From Buttiauxella agrestis (GTDB lineage Bacteria > Pseudomonadota > Gammaproteobacteria > Enterobacterales > Enterobacteriaceae), in NCBI RefSeq assembly GCF_900446255.1, contig NZ_UIGI01000001.1, forward strand, positions 1,452,763 through 1,516,762: a stretch of 64,000 nucleotides of DNA, in the 5' to 3' direction. Positions 9,323-18,547 of this stretch are shown one piece after another. Each line of letters opens with the position of its first letter. Positions within the stretch are counted from its first letter, which is position 1. The position numbers were made by a program, and so were the translations under genes. The notes below the pieces were generated by a model. It was not told where the DNA came from, searched no databases, and saw only the letters and a program-made list of their open reading frames with translations.

Positions 9323-10375
9323 ATGAATTATCAGAACGACGACTTACGCATCAAAGAAATCAACGAACTGTTACCGCCAGTAGCGCTGCTCGAAAAATTC
9401 CCCGCCACTGAAAAAGCTGCCGCCACCGTATCTGGCGCGCGCAAAGCGATTCATAAAATCCTGAAAGGAAATGACGATCGTCTGCTGGTGGTTATTGGCC
9501 CTTGCTCCATTCACGACGTTAAAGCGGCGAAAGAATATGGCGCACGCTTGCTTGAGCTGCGTGAAGAGCTGCAAGGTGAGTTAGAAATCGTTATGCGCGT
9601 TTACTTCGAAAAACCGCGCACCACGGTTGGCTGGAAGGGTTTGATCAACGATCCAGAAATGGATAACAGCTATAAAATCAACGATGGCCTGCGCATTGCT
9701 CGTAAGTTGTTGTTAGATATCAACGACTCCGGCCTGCCTGCTGCGGGTGAGTTTTTAGATATGATTACCCCGCAGTACTTGGCGGACTTGATGAGCTGGG
9801 GTGCTATCGGGGCACGTACTACAGAATCTCAGGTTCACCGTGAACTCGCCTCTGGTCTGTCTTGCCCGGTGGGTTTCAAAAATGGCACTGACGGCACCAT
9901 GAAGGTTGCGATTGATGCGATCAATGCGGCTGGCGCGCCTCACAGCTTCCTGTCTGTGACCAAGTGGGGTCACTCAGCTATCGTCACCACCAGTGGGAAT
10001 GGCGATTGCCATATCATTCTGCGTGGCGGTAAAGAGCCAAATTACAGCGCTGCTCATGTTGCTCAGGTTAAGACTGACTTGCAAAAAGCGGGTCTGCCAG
10101 CGCAGGTGATGATCGATTTCAGCCATGCGAATAGCAGCAAGCAATTCAAGAAGCAGATTGAAGTTTGTGCCGATGTTTGCCAGCAAATTTCAGGCGGTGA
10201 TAAAGCCGTTACCGGTGTGATGATTGAAAGTCACCTGGTAGAAGGCAATCAGAGCCTCGAGAGTGGCGAACCGCTGGTTTACGGCAAAAGCGTTACCGAT
10301 GCGTGTATCGGCTGGGAAGATACTGAAACTGTTCTGCGCCAGTTGGCTGATGCGGTTAAAGTTCGCCGCGGTTAA
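9323..10375 (+). CDS. aroG: AroG, DAHP synthase (phenylalanine-sensitive)
   Basis: First step of the shikimate pathway: phosphoenolpyruvate plus erythrose 4-phosphate to DAHP. 350 residues, the E. coli AroG length. Family landmarks are VVIGPCSIHD, RVYFEKPRTTVGWKGLINDP, AIGARTTESQVHRELASG, GFKNGTDG, DFSHANSSK and GVMIESHLVEGNQ. Assignment to the AroG isozyme rests on length, neighbours and the N-terminus MNYQNDDLRIKEI. A TyrR box lies upstream and a bidirectional terminator separates it from gpmA. Confidence 0.97.
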   Translation: MNYQNDDLRIKEINELLPPVALLEKFPATEKAAATVSGARKAIHKILKGNDDRLLVVIGPCSIHDVKAAKEYGARLLELREELQGELEIVMRVYFEKPRTTVGWKGLINDPEMDNSYKINDGLRIARKLLLDINDSGLPAAGEFLDMITPQYLADLMSWGAIGARTTESQVHRELASGLSCPVGFKNGTDGTMKVAIDAINAAGAPHSFLSVTKWGHSAIVTTSGNGDCHIILRGGKEPNYSAAHVAQVKTDLQKAGLPAQVMIDFSHANSSKQFKKQIEVCADVCQQISGGDKAVTGVMIESHLVEGNQSLESGEPLVYGKSVTDACIGWEDTETVLRQLADAVKVRRG

Positions 10376-10393
10376 TTAGCCGCTCAGTTGCAT

Positions 10394-10424
10394 AAAAAAA
10401 GGCGTGGTTTTCATCACGCCTTTT
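10394..10424. terminator. Bidirectional terminator between aroG and gpmA
   Basis: A7-GGCGTG-loop-CACGCC-TTTT: a stem with A-run and T-run flanks working for both convergent genes. Confidence 0.85.
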
Positions 10425-10440
10425 CCACATCTGTTGCGAA

Positions 10441-11193
10441 TTACTTCGCTTTACCCTGGTTTGCTACCGCTGCGGCTTTTGCTGCGATTTCATCAGCATT
10501 ACCCAAATAGTAGCGTTTCAGAGGTTTGAAGTTCTCGTCAAACTCATATACCAATGGCACGCCAGTTGGGATATTCAGCTCAAGAATTTCTTCTTCGCTC
10601 AGGTTATCAAGGAATTTAACCAGTGCACGCAGGGAGTTACCGTGAGCGGCAACAATCACGCGCTCGCCGCTTTTCATGCGTGGCAGAATGGTTTCGTTCC
10701 AGTAAGGAATAACACGATCGATAGTCAGTGCCAGGCTTTCAGTCGTTGGCAGTTCTTTGTCGGTCAGACTTGCATAACGCGGGTCATGGCCTGGGAAACG
10801 CTCATCATCGCGAGTTAATTCTGGTGGAGTCACAGCAAAACCACGACGCCATTGTTTAACTTGCTCGTCACCGTATTTCTCTGCGGTTTCAGCTTTGTTC
10901 AGACCCTGCAACGCACCGTAGTGACGCTCATTCAGCTTCCAGGATTTCTCAACCGGCAGCCAGGCCTGATCCAGTTCATCGAGGATATTCCACAGTGTAT
11001 GGATGGCACGTTTCAGCACAGAAGTGTAAGCAAAGTCGAAGGAGTAGCCTTCGTCTTTCAGCAGTTTACCTGCAGCTTTCGCTTCAGTTTGACCTTTCTC
11101 AGACAGATCAACGTCATACCAACCAGTGAAACGGTTTTCGTTGTTCCACTGGCTTTCACCGTGACGAACCAGAACCAGCTTAGTAACAGCCAT
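10441..11193 (-). CDS. gpmA: GpmA, 2,3-bisphosphoglycerate-dependent phosphoglycerate mutase
   Basis: Interconverts 3- and 2-phosphoglycerate in glycolysis. 250 residues. The phosphohistidine motif [10 protein letters not shown] is at residues 8-17; further landmarks are [26 protein letters not shown] and the second catalytic His in [15 protein letters not shown]. The start has AAGGAG about six bases upstream. A strong Fur-box palindrome at 11221-11239 fits known Fur control of gpmA in E. coli. Confidence 0.97.
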   Translation of the reverse strand: MAVTKLVLVRHGESQWNNENRFTGWYDVDLSEKGQTEAKAAGKLLKDEGYSFDFAYTSVLKRAIHTLWNILDELDQAWLPVEKSWKLNERHYGALQGLNKAETAEKYGDEQVKQWRRGFAVTPPELTRDDERFPGHDPRYASLTDKELPTTESLALTIDRVIPYWNETILPRMKSGERVIVAAHGNSLRALVKFLDNLSEEEILELNIPTGVPLVYEFDENFKPLKRYYLGNADEIAAKAAAVANQGKAK

Positions 11194-11220
11194 AGTTTAC
11201 TCCTTAATAAGCCTGCGATT

Positions 11221-11239
11221 AATGATAACGATTATCATT
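11221..11239 (-). promoter_or_regulatory. Fur box upstream of gpmA
   Basis: AATGATAA-CGA-TTATCATT is a near-perfect inverted repeat that matches the 19-bp Fur consensus at most positions. It lies 28 bases upstream of the gpmA start codon. Confidence 0.75.
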
Positions 11240-11375
11240 ATATTGCCGCAAAGGGGCCAGCGGCAATGCTAAACGTTTAACATAGCGAAAAAGAGTGTGG
11301 AGTGTAAGGTGGATGTGAACGGTTGTTATATTTTTGTCGCTAAATGGCGGGAAATCCAGCGATCTGAATAATAAT

Positions 11376-11396
11376 CGCCCTCCATGAAGGAGGGCG
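11376..11396 (-). terminator. Terminator of the gal operon
   Basis: Stem CGCCCTCC / GGAGGGCG with a five-base loop, just beyond galM; on the minus strand it is followed by GATTATTATT. The rest of the gap up to gpmA (11240-11375) shows nothing I can assign. Confidence 0.65.
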
Positions 11397-11402
11397 AAAA
11401 AC

Positions 11403-12443
11403 TTAAAGTGGAGTAAATTCGTACTCTGTAATGCTCAAATATTCATCATTGGGCTGTAACCAGCAATCAGGTTGCGGCCATTCAGGGTGATTTGGGCTAT
11501 CTGGCAGGAACTCGCTTTCCAGTGCCAGGCCCTGGTATGCGCTGTAAGTACCTTGTTCCCGAGCGGGCGTGCCATCAAGGTAATTACCACTGTAAAATTG
11601 CAGCGCTGGTGCCGTGGTGTAGACCGTCATTTGCAGTTTATTGTCGCTCGACCAGACTTGAGCTGCGGGCAGGCTGGCATCGCCTTGCGCCTGTAGCAAG
11701 AAAGCATGATCGTAGCCTTTCACCAGCACCTGATCGTCATCACTCAAGAAATCATCAGCGATAGTTTTTGGTGTGCGGAAATCAAAGCTGGTGCCATCGA
11801 CATCTTTAAGCCCAGCTTGCGGAATACCGCTGCTGTCGACGGGCAAATAGCTGTCAGCCAACAATTGCAGACGATGCTGACGAATATCATTCTGCTGACC
11901 ATCAAGGTTGAAATACGCATGATTGGTCAGATTCACCGGGCACGGCTTGCTGGTTTTTGCCCGGAACTCAACAGTAATGCAGTTATCTTCGGTTAACGCA
12001 TAACGCGCCGTAGCGCGTAACTCACCCGGGAAACCCTGGTCGCCATCGTGCGAATCAAGCGTGTACAGCACTTCATGCTCGTTCTGACGCACAATGCGCC
12101 AGCGGCGGGTATCAAACCCGTCCGGGCCACCATGCAACTGGTGCGCACCCTGATTTGCCGTCACGTTGATGGTGACGCCATCACGCTCAAACTGGCTGTT
12201 AGCAATGCGATTGGCATAACGCCCTACGGTTGCGCCCAGATAAGCCGACTGATTCAGATAATCTTCCGGCGTTTCGCAGCCGAGCAGCGTTTCACGCACG
12301 CTGCCATCTTTCATCGGTACGCGACATGAGAGCAGGGTTGCGCCCCAGTCCATTACAGTGACAACCAGCCCCGCGCTATTGCGCAGGGTGGAGATGCGGA
12401 AAGGTTGCCCGTCTAGTGCGAGCTGTGGAGTCTCTTTTAGCAT
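11403..12443 (-). CDS. galM: GalM, aldose 1-epimerase (mutarotase)
   Basis: Converts beta-D-galactose to the alpha anomer used by GalK. I start at 12443 ([15 protein letters not shown]), which gives 346 residues as in E. coli; the ORF extends nine codons further upstream without support. The start overlaps the end of galK by seven bases, implying translational coupling. Landmarks: [37 protein letters not shown] (catalytic His) and [17 protein letters not shown] (catalytic Glu). Confidence 0.96.
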   Translation of the reverse strand: MLKETPQLALDGQPFRISTLRNSAGLVVTVMDWGATLLSCRVPMKDGSVRETLLGCETPEDYLNQSAYLGATVGRYANRIANSQFERDGVTINVTANQGAHQLHGGPDGFDTRRWRIVRQNEHEVLYTLDSHDGDQGFPGELRATARYALTEDNCITVEFRAKTSKPCPVNLTNHAYFNLDGQQNDIRQHRLQLLADSYLPVDSSGIPQAGLKDVDGTSFDFRTPKTIADDFLSDDDQVLVKGYDHAFLLQAQGDASLPAAQVWSSDNKLQMTVYTTAPALQFYSGNYLDGTPAREQGTYSAYQGLALESEFLPDSPNHPEWPQPDCWLQPNDEYLSITEYEFTPL

Positions 12444-13585
12444 TGGCCCGCGCCCTCCGAAGGTTTGCAAACGTAGAAGGTTTCTTTGATACCGGTTTTC
12501 GCTTCGTACTGCTTTTCAACAGCTTGCTTGACCACAGGAACCAAATCTTCCGGGATAAGCGCCACGATGCAACCGCCGAAGCCGCCACCCGTCATACGCA
12601 CACCGCCTTTATCGCCGATAGTCGCTTTCACGATTTCAACCAGCGTATCGATTTGCGGGACGGTGATTTCAAAATCGTCGCGCATCGATGCGTGAGATTC
12701 AGCCATCAGCACGCCCATTCGCAGCAAGTCACCTTTTGCCAGCGCGTCAGCGGCTTCAACGGTACGGATGTTTTCAGTCAGGACATGGCGCACGCGTTTA
12801 GCCACAACCGGGTCAAGCTCATGAGCCACTTCATTGAATTTGGACAGCTGCACATCACGCAGCGCCCTCTGGCTGAAGAAACGAGCGCCCGTTTCGCATT
12901 GCTCGCGGCGGGTGTTGTATTCGCTACCGACCAGTGTGCGTTTGAAATTACTGTTGATGATGACGACTGCCACGCCTTTTGGCATCGAAACGGCTTTGGT
13001 GCCCAGCGTGCGGCAGTCGATCAGTAATGCGTGATCTTTTTTGCCTAACGCTGAAATCAGCTGATCCATAATTCCGCAGTTACAGCCGACGAACTGGTTC
13101 TCTGCTTCCTGGCCATTTAACGCAATTTGCGAACCATCAAGGGACAGATGATAAAGCTTCTGGAACACCGTACCGACCGCCACTTCCAGAGAGGCTGATG
13201 AACTCAAACCCGCACCCTGGGGTACGTTGCCGCTGATCACTAAATCAGCGCCACCAAAGTTCTTGTCACGCTTTTGCAGATGCTTAACGACACCGCGCAC
13301 GTAGTTAGACCATTGTTGTGTATCGTGGCTCAGAATGGGTTTATCCAGTGAAAACTCATCCACTTGATTGTCATAATCCGCAGCGATGACACGCACCATA
13401 CGGTCGTCACGTTTCGAGCAACTGATTACTGTCTGATAGTCGATTGCGCAAGGCAGCACGAAACCGTCGTTATAATCGGTGTGTTCGCCAATCAGATTTA
13501 CGCGCCCCGGAGCCTGAATGGTGTGGGTCGCCGGATAGCCAAACTTTTCGGCAAAGATGTGTTGGGTATTATCTTTCAGACTCAT
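12437..13585 (-). CDS. galK: GalK, galactokinase
   Basis: Phosphorylates alpha-D-galactose with ATP. 382 residues, the E. coli length. GHMP-kinase landmarks: the galactokinase signature [19 protein letters not shown] (residues about 28-46), the ATP loop [20 protein letters not shown], the catalytic Asp region [14 protein letters not shown], and C-terminal [14 protein letters not shown]. It starts three bases after galT ends. Confidence 0.98.
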   Translation of the reverse strand: MSLKDNTQHIFAEKFGYPATHTIQAPGRVNLIGEHTDYNDGFVLPCAIDYQTVISCSKRDDRMVRVIAADYDNQVDEFSLDKPILSHDTQQWSNYVRGVVKHLQKRDKNFGGADLVISGNVPQGAGLSSSASLEVAVGTVFQKLYHLSLDGSQIALNGQEAENQFVGCNCGIMDQLISALGKKDHALLIDCRTLGTKAVSMPKGVAVVIINSNFKRTLVGSEYNTRREQCETGARFFSQRALRDVQLSKFNEVAHELDPVVAKRVRHVLTENIRTVEAADALAKGDLLRMGVLMAESHASMRDDFEITVPQIDTLVEIVKATIGDKGGVRMTGGGFGGCIVALIPEDLVPVVKQAVEKQYEAKTGIKETFYVCKPSEGAGQC

Positions 13586-13588
13586 TTT

Positions 13589-14635
13589 TTATTCTCCGGA
13601 TTGGCGAAAGTGGATATCGGACACTGCACGCAAGCGTTCTGCGGCTTGCTCTGCGGTTAAATCACGTTGAGTTTCAGCCAGCATTTCATAGCCGACCATG
13701 AATTTACGCACCGTCGCACTTCGCAGCAATGGCGGATAGAAGTGGGCATGTAACTGCCAGTGACTGTTTTCTTCACCCGTAAACGGTGCGCCGTGCCAGC
13801 CCATAGAATAGGGGAATGAGCACTGGAACAGGTTGTCATAACGGCTGGTCAGCTTTTTCAACGCGACGGCTAAATCACTGCTTTGCTCAGCCGTTAAATC
13901 GGTGATGCGCAGGATATGTGTTTTTGGCAGCAGCAGCGTTTCGAACGGCCAGGCAGCCCAGTAAGGCACCACCGCAATCCAGTGTTCGGTTTCAACAACC
14001 GTGCGGCTGCCATCTTTAAGCTCGCGCTGTGCGTAATCGAGCAGCATTGGCGAGCCATTTTCCGCAAAGTATTCGCGCTGCAATACATCTTCACGCGCCA
14101 CTTCATTGGGCAGGAAGCTATTTGCCCAAACCTGGCCGTGCGGATGCGGGTTGGAGCAACCCATCGCCGCGCCTTTATTTTCAAAAACTTGCACCCACGG
14201 GTAGGTTTGACCTAAGTCCGCAGTCTGTTCTTGCCAGGTTTTCACCACTTCTTCCAACGCGGCGACAGAAAGTTGCGGCAGCGTTTTACTGTGGTCGGGC
14301 GAAAAACAGATAACCCGGCTGGTACCGCGTGCGCTTTCACAACGTAACAGAGGATCGCTGCTTTCAGGTGCATCCGGGGTGTCTGTCATCAGCGCGGCAA
14401 AGTCGTTAGTAAAAACAAATGTGCCGGTATATTGCGGATTTTTATCGCCCGTTACGCGCGTATTACCAGGACACAAGAAACAATCCGGATCGTGCGTCGG
14501 TAAGGTTTCTTGGGACGGTGTTTCCTGCGCCCCTTGCCATGGGCGTTTAGCCCGATGCGGGGAAACCAGGATCCATTGTCCGGTCAGTGGGTTGTAACGA
14601 CGATGTGGATGATCCACCGGGTTAAACTGCTCCAT
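13589..14635 (-). CDS. galT: GalT, galactose-1-phosphate uridylyltransferase
   Basis: Exchanges UMP between UDP-glucose and galactose 1-phosphate. The frame offers GTG at 14638 and ATG at 14635; I use the ATG (348 residues as in E. coli), which is six bases from AGGA. Zinc and active-site residues are clear: CFLC near residue 52, and the HIT-type nucleophile motif [12 protein letters not shown] near 160-171. The region [21 protein letters not shown] is also conserved. Lies nine bases downstream of galE. Confidence 0.97.
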   Translation of the reverse strand: MEQFNPVDHPHRRYNPLTGQWILVSPHRAKRPWQGAQETPSQETLPTHDPDCFLCPGNTRVTGDKNPQYTGTFVFTNDFAALMTDTPDAPESSDPLLRCESARGTSRVICFSPDHSKTLPQLSVAALEEVVKTWQEQTADLGQTYPWVQVFENKGAAMGCSNPHPHGQVWANSFLPNEVAREDVLQREYFAENGSPMLLDYAQRELKDGSRTVVETEHWIAVVPYWAAWPFETLLLPKTHILRITDLTAEQSSDLAVALKKLTSRYDNLFQCSFPYSMGWHGAPFTGEENSHWQLHAHFYPPLLRSATVRKFMVGYEMLAETQRDLTAEQAAERLRAVSDIHFRQSGE

Positions 14636-14644
14636 CACATTTCC

Positions 14645-15661
14645 TTAGTCTGGATAACCTTGAGGATGGCGAGATTGCCAGCGCCAGGTATCATCTGCCA
14701 TTTCTTGCAGAGTCCGGCTGACACGCCAGTTAAGTTCTTGGTCGGCTTTGGTGGCATCTGCCCAATAAGCGGGGAGATCGCCTTCACGGCGCGGGGCAAA
14801 GTGATAATTCACCGGTTTCCCGCAAGCGGTACTGAAAGCGTTGATCACATCCAGAACGCTGCTACCAACGCCTGCGCCGAGGTTATAGATATGCACGCCA
14901 GGCTTACCTTGTAGCGTTTGCATGGCTGCAACATGACCATCGGCTAAATCCATCACATGAATATAGTCGCGGACACCTGTGCCATCTTCAGTTGGGTAAT
15001 CATTACCAAACACCGCCAGCGAATCGCGACGCCCGACGGCAACCTGCGCGATATACGGCATCAGGTTGTTTGGAATACCTTGCGGATCTTCGCCCATATC
15101 CCCTGACGGATGCGCGCCGACCGGGTTGAAGTAACGCAGCAAAGCCACGCTCCAGTTTGGCTGGGCTTTTTGTAAATCAGCCAGAATCTGTTCAACCATC
15201 AGCTTGCTACGACCATACGGGCTTGCAGGCGTACCGGTCGGGAAGCTTTCAACGTAAGGGATTTGTGGCTGATCGCCATAAACGGTGGCGGAAGAGCTGA
15301 AGATGAAGTTGGTGACGTTGGCGGCGCGCATCGCAGAAATCAGGCGCAAAGTGCCGGTGACGTTGTTGTCGTAATATTCCAGCGGCTTGTTAACCGACTC
15401 GCCTACCGCTTTAAGCCCGGCAAAATGGATAACAGCATCAATTTGATGATCGTGGAAAATTTCAGCCAGTAAGGCTTCATCACGAATATCGCCATCAATA
15501 AACAGCGGGTGTTTTCCGCTAAGGCGTTCAATCACCGGCAGCACGCTGCGTTTACTGTTGCAGAGGTTATCCAAAATCACGACATCGTGGCCATTTTGCA
15601 GCAGTTGCACACAAGTGTGACTGCCAATGTAACCGCTACCACCTGTTACCAATACTCTCAT
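14645..15661 (-). CDS. galE: GalE, UDP-glucose 4-epimerase
   Basis: Interconverts UDP-galactose and UDP-glucose; also supplies UDP-galactose for surface polysaccharides. I start at 15661 (MRVLVTGGSGYIG), giving 338 residues as in E. coli; the longer frame upstream crosses the promoter. An extended SDR protein: NAD motif GGSGYIGSH, catalytic SSSATVYGD with Y..K in PYGRSKLMVEQ, and RYFNPVGAHPSG. First gene of galETKM. The internal GalR operator lies inside its codons 7-12. Confidence 0.98.
   Translation of the reverse strand: MRVLVTGGSGYIGSHTCVQLLQNGHDVVILDNLCNSKRSVLPVIERLSGKHPLFIDGDIRDEALLAEIFHDHQIDAVIHFAGLKAVGESVNKPLEYYDNNVTGTLRLISAMRAANVTNFIFSSSATVYGDQPQIPYVESFPTGTPASPYGRSKLMVEQILADLQKAQPNWSVALLRYFNPVGAHPSGDMGEDPQGIPNNLMPYIAQVAVGRRDSLAVFGNDYPTEDGTGVRDYIHVMDLADGHVAAMQTLQGKPGVHIYNLGAGVGSSVLDVINAFSTACGKPVNYHFAPRREGDLPAYWADATKADQELNWRVSRTLQEMADDTWRWQSRHPQGYPD
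15627..15642 (-). promoter_or_regulatory. gal internal operator OI (GalR/GalS)
   Basis: ATGTAACCGCTACCAC, the reverse complement of the E. coli OI sequence GTGGTAGCGGTTACAT with no mismatch. It sits within galE and is 113 bp centre to centre from OE, the spacing used for the GalR-HU repression loop. Confidence 0.9.
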
Positions 15662-15697
15662 TTTTCGCTCCATTGCGCGTATGGTATGTAATAAACA

Positions 15698-15704
15698 TAG
15701 CATA
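15698..15704 (-). promoter_or_regulatory. gal promoter -10 region
   Basis: Minus strand TATGCTA, followed by TGTTTATTACATAC, corresponds to the overlapping P1/P2 -10 region of the E. coli gal promoter, downstream of the CRP site. Confidence 0.7.
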
Positions 15705-15717
15705 ACAGAGATGCGAA

Positions 15718-15739
15718 AAGTGTGACACGGGCTAAATTA
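15718..15739 (-). promoter_or_regulatory. CRP site of the gal operon
   Basis: The plus-strand stretch begins AAGTGTGACA and ends TAAATTA, with the TGTGA half-site well kept and the second half weak, as in E. coli gal. It directly adjoins OE. Confidence 0.75.
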
Positions 15740-15755
15740 GTGGAATCGCTTACAC
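15740..15755 (-). promoter_or_regulatory. gal external operator OE (GalR/GalS)
   Basis: GTGGAATCGCTTACAC, one base different from the E. coli OE core (reverse complement GTGTAAGCGATTCCAC). Lies immediately upstream of the CRP site. Confidence 0.88.
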
Positions 15756-15873
15756 TAATGTTTCAGGCACACTCAAAAGCCACAAAAGTGATTATAAAAC
15801 AAATAGGTGCCGTAGGGATGTTGCGGGTTGTCTGAAAGTAGGGTGGATAAAATCCACCCTACCGATGAAGTGT

Positions 15874-17355
15874 TTAACGCGCGGCGGGTAAATGTTCAAA
15901 CTGATAGCGATAAGCGTCGCCGTCAGCCACGAAAGTTAACCGTCTGGTGATGCATTCCGGTGCGTCTTCCGCATGGTGAGAAACAAACAGTAACTGGGTT
16001 TCTCCTTCGCCAATCAAGATATCAATGAAACGGCGCACCAGCTGACGATTCAGTGGATCAAGTCCTTGCAGCGGTTCATCGAGAATCAGCAGTGTAGGGT
16101 GTTTCACCAGTGCACGCGCAATCAATGCAAGACGCTGTTGGCCCCATGAAAGACTGTGGAAAGGCGCATCTGCAGTCGCGTTGTCCATGCCGAGCATGTT
16201 CAGCCATTCACGGCCGAGTTTTTGTTGGCGATCGGAAACAGCCTGATAGATGCCAATCGAGTCAAAATAGCCTGAAAGCACCACGTTTCGCACCGTTGTA
16301 CTGACGCGGTAATCCAGATGCAAATTACTGCTGACGTAGCCAATATGCTTTTTGATATCCCAGATGGTTTCGCCGCTGCCACGCCGACGACCAAACAGCG
16401 TCAGATCGTTGCTGTAACCCTGAGGGTGATCGCCCGTGACCAGACTTAATAACGTCGATTTCCCTGCACCGTTCGGGCCGACGATTTGCCAGTGTTCCCC
16501 AGGGTTTACCGTCCAGGACAGTTTGTGCAGGATAGGCCGGTCATTGTATTCCACCACACCATCACGCAGTACAATGCGTGGCTGATTTTCAGGCAGCGTA
16601 TAACGTGCGCTCGGATCGTCAGCCTCCGGCAGCGCCACGCCTGCCAGTTTTTCGCTGTGAGCCAGTTGTGCAATCAGCGCCTGTTCCAGTAGCTTTTGTT
16701 TTTCACCGACTTCAATCAGCGCACAATCTGCCAGCACGCCAGCGTTTTGTATAAAATCAGGGATCTCATCAAAGCGGTTAAGCACCAATACGACGGTGTA
16801 GCCCTGCGTACTCAATTCACCTAATAATGCGGCAAGTTGCTCGCGGGATTTCACATCCAGTCCGTCAAATGGCTCATCAAAAATAAGCAAATCAGGCTGA
16901 GGCATCAGCGCCTGGCAGAGCAGGGCCTTGCGCGTTTCACCTGTGGAAAGGTATTTAAAACGACGAGTTAATAACGATGTGATGCCGAAAAGCTCCGCTA
17001 ACTGTTGGCAGCGGACTTCATCTTTGATTTCATCCTGAATAATTTCCGCCGTGGTGCGACCGGTATCGTCTTCATCAGGACTCAATAAATCGGTGTTATT
17101 TCGCTGCCATTCATCGCTGACTAACTTTTGCAGTTGCTCAAAAGAAAGGTGGGCAATCCGGGTGAATGTGCACTGGCGCTCGCCCTTTTGCAGGGGGAGT
17201 GAACCGGCTAATGCCCGGGCAAGGGCTGATTTACCGCTGCCGTTGGCACCCACAAACGCCCAGCTTTCACCGGCGTTAATGGCTAAATCATTGAGGGCAA
17301 GAGTTCGGGTGTCGCTAAGGTGAAAGACTCCTTGCGAAATTTGCAACGTCGACAT
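15874..17355 (-). CDS. modF: ModF, ABC-type ATP-binding protein of the molybdate locus
   Basis: Cytoplasmic protein with two ABC ATPase domains and no membrane part; linked to molybdenum/photorepair in E. coli, exact role unclear. I start at 17355 (MSTLQISQGVFHLSDT), giving 493 residues against 490. Walker A motifs are GANGSGKSALA and GPNGAGKSTLL; ABC signatures are LSTGETRK and LSWGQQRLAL; Walker B motifs are LLIFDEPFDGLD and LLILDEPLQGLD. It follows modE by 76 bases in the same direction, so modE-modF is likely one unit. Confidence 0.94.
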   Translation of the reverse strand: MSTLQISQGVFHLSDTRTLALNDLAINAGESWAFVGANGSGKSALARALAGSLPLQKGERQCTFTRIAHLSFEQLQKLVSDEWQRNNTDLLSPDEDDTGRTTAEIIQDEIKDEVRCQQLAELFGITSLLTRRFKYLSTGETRKALLCQALMPQPDLLIFDEPFDGLDVKSREQLAALLGELSTQGYTVVLVLNRFDEIPDFIQNAGVLADCALIEVGEKQKLLEQALIAQLAHSEKLAGVALPEADDPSARYTLPENQPRIVLRDGVVEYNDRPILHKLSWTVNPGEHWQIVGPNGAGKSTLLSLVTGDHPQGYSNDLTLFGRRRGSGETIWDIKKHIGYVSSNLHLDYRVSTTVRNVVLSGYFDSIGIYQAVSDRQQKLGREWLNMLGMDNATADAPFHSLSWGQQRLALIARALVKHPTLLILDEPLQGLDPLNRQLVRRFIDILIGEGETQLLFVSHHAEDAPECITRRLTFVADGDAYRYQFEHLPAAR

Positions 17356-17431
17356 AAACCATCCCATTTTTTGCAGTGATTAAGCCCAGATTTACGGATT
17401 GCCTGTGGTGTTGTCAATTCGCTGCGCGGTT

Positions 17432-18223
17432 TTAGCACAGAGTGGCGATAATCACGCGATCGGCATTAAAAAATGCTATGACTTCAGCACCTTCCACCAG
17501 TTTCTGGATTTCCACTACAGTGTTCGGCACGGTAGCGCACAGCGTTTGCCCGTCAGGCAATTGCACCAGCACTTCGCTTTGCTCAGCCCCTTGCTGAATA
17601 TTGCTGATAATACCGGGGAGCTGGTTGTCTGCACTGCTGGCACGTTTTGCATCAGTGGTAATTTCCACCCACGGCGCTTTAATCAGTACCAGAACTTCTT
17701 TGCCTTCGCTTAAACCCAGGCGTTCTGCGCTCTGGCGCGTAATGGCTGCCTGCAAACGCGTCGAGCCATCAGCCAATAAAATATCAACGTGTTGCTGTAC
17801 TTGTTCGCTATCACGACGTAAAACGGTGCCGAAAAGCTGGTTGCGAGCGCTGGTTTGTAGAGAAAAACGAGAAATTGCAGCGAGCAAACTATCGAGCGGT
17901 AGCGCGTCATCACGCAGCACATCGAAGGCTTTTTGTTGGATTTGCGCGAGCAATTCATAAAGCTGAATCAGACGTTCACCGTAATGCGTAAGAACCGCGC
18001 CGCCGCCGCCTTTACCGCCTGTTGCTCTATCAACTAACGTCTCAGCGCTCAGTTGATTCATCTCATTGATGGCGTCCCAGGCACTTTTGTAGCTAATGCC
18101 CGCAAGTTTTGCGCCCTGGCTAATTGAGCCGGTATGTTGTATTTGTTTAAGTAGCGCGATACGACGTGGATCGGCGAACAGCCGCTGCTGGAGTTTCAGC
18201 GTCAGTAGAATTTCAGCTTGCAT
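17432..18223 (-). CDS. modE: ModE, molybdate-responsive transcription regulator
   Basis: Binds molybdate and represses molybdate uptake while activating some Mo enzymes. 263 residues against 262 in E. coli. The N-terminal winged helix (about 1-115) has SISQGAKLAGISYKSAWDAIN as recognition segment, with the GGKGGGGAVLT loop. Two MopI molybdate-binding repeats follow (about 125-195 and 200-263) with SARNQLFGTV and KLVEGAEVIAFF. Divergent from acrZ. Its main target operon modABC is not next to it in this genome. Confidence 0.96.
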   Translation of the reverse strand: MQAEILLTLKLQQRLFADPRRIALLKQIQHTGSISQGAKLAGISYKSAWDAINEMNQLSAETLVDRATGGKGGGGAVLTHYGERLIQLYELLAQIQQKAFDVLRDDALPLDSLLAAISRFSLQTSARNQLFGTVLRRDSEQVQQHVDILLADGSTRLQAAITRQSAERLGLSEGKEVLVLIKAPWVEITTDAKRASSADNQLPGIISNIQQGAEQSEVLVQLPDGQTLCATVPNTVVEIQKLVEGAEVIAFFNADRVIIATLC

Positions 18224-18351
18224 AACCTCTCCGCAATAAAGAAAACGCCATTTTCCTCTATTGCGTGGGGTTGGGCAAATCGCACAAAAGGAGAGTGCGT
18301 TTTTCTGTCAGGTCGTTAGAATAGCCGCTCTCACTTTTGTTGGAGGCATCC

Positions 18352-18501
18352 ATGTTAGAGTTATTGAAAAGCTTGGTGTTTGCCGTGGTCATGGTGCCAA
18401 TCGTAATGGCGGTGATTCTCGGTCTTATCTATGGATTGGGTGAAGTCTTTAACGTCTTCTCAAAAGTCGGTCACAACGACCAACCGAAAAAAAACCATTG
18501 A
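18352..18501 (+). CDS. acrZ: AcrZ (YbhT), small membrane partner of the AcrB efflux pump
   Basis: 49-residue single-helix protein that binds AcrB and changes substrate preference of AcrAB-TolC in E. coli. The sequence starts [20 protein letters not shown] and ends NDQPKKNH, near-identical to E. coli AcrZ at the same length. TTGGAGGC lies about seven bases before the ATG. Too short for standard ORF calls; it is overlapped by a meaningless longer frame (18261-18443). A terminator follows at once. Confidence 0.95.
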   Translation: MLELLKSLVFAVVMVPIVMAVILGLIYGLGEVFNVFSKVGHNDQPKKNH

Positions 18502-18507
18502 TTTCCT

Positions 18508-18535
18508 AACGCCCGCATCAGCGGGCGTTGCATTT
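18508..18535 (+). terminator. Terminator after acrZ
   Basis: Perfect 9-bp stem AACGCCCGC / GCGGGCGTT with loop ATCA, followed by GCATTTCTTCT. It separates acrZ from convergent yjiN. Confidence 0.85.
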
Positions 18536-18547
18536 CTTCTCTTCCCT

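Noticed and set aside
12416-13034. Plus-strand ORFs of up to 203 codons opposite galK
   Set aside because: Shadow frames of a certain gene; no start signal.
18261-18443. 60-codon ORF over acrZ
   Set aside because: Out of frame with the recognisable AcrZ sequence; no similarity.
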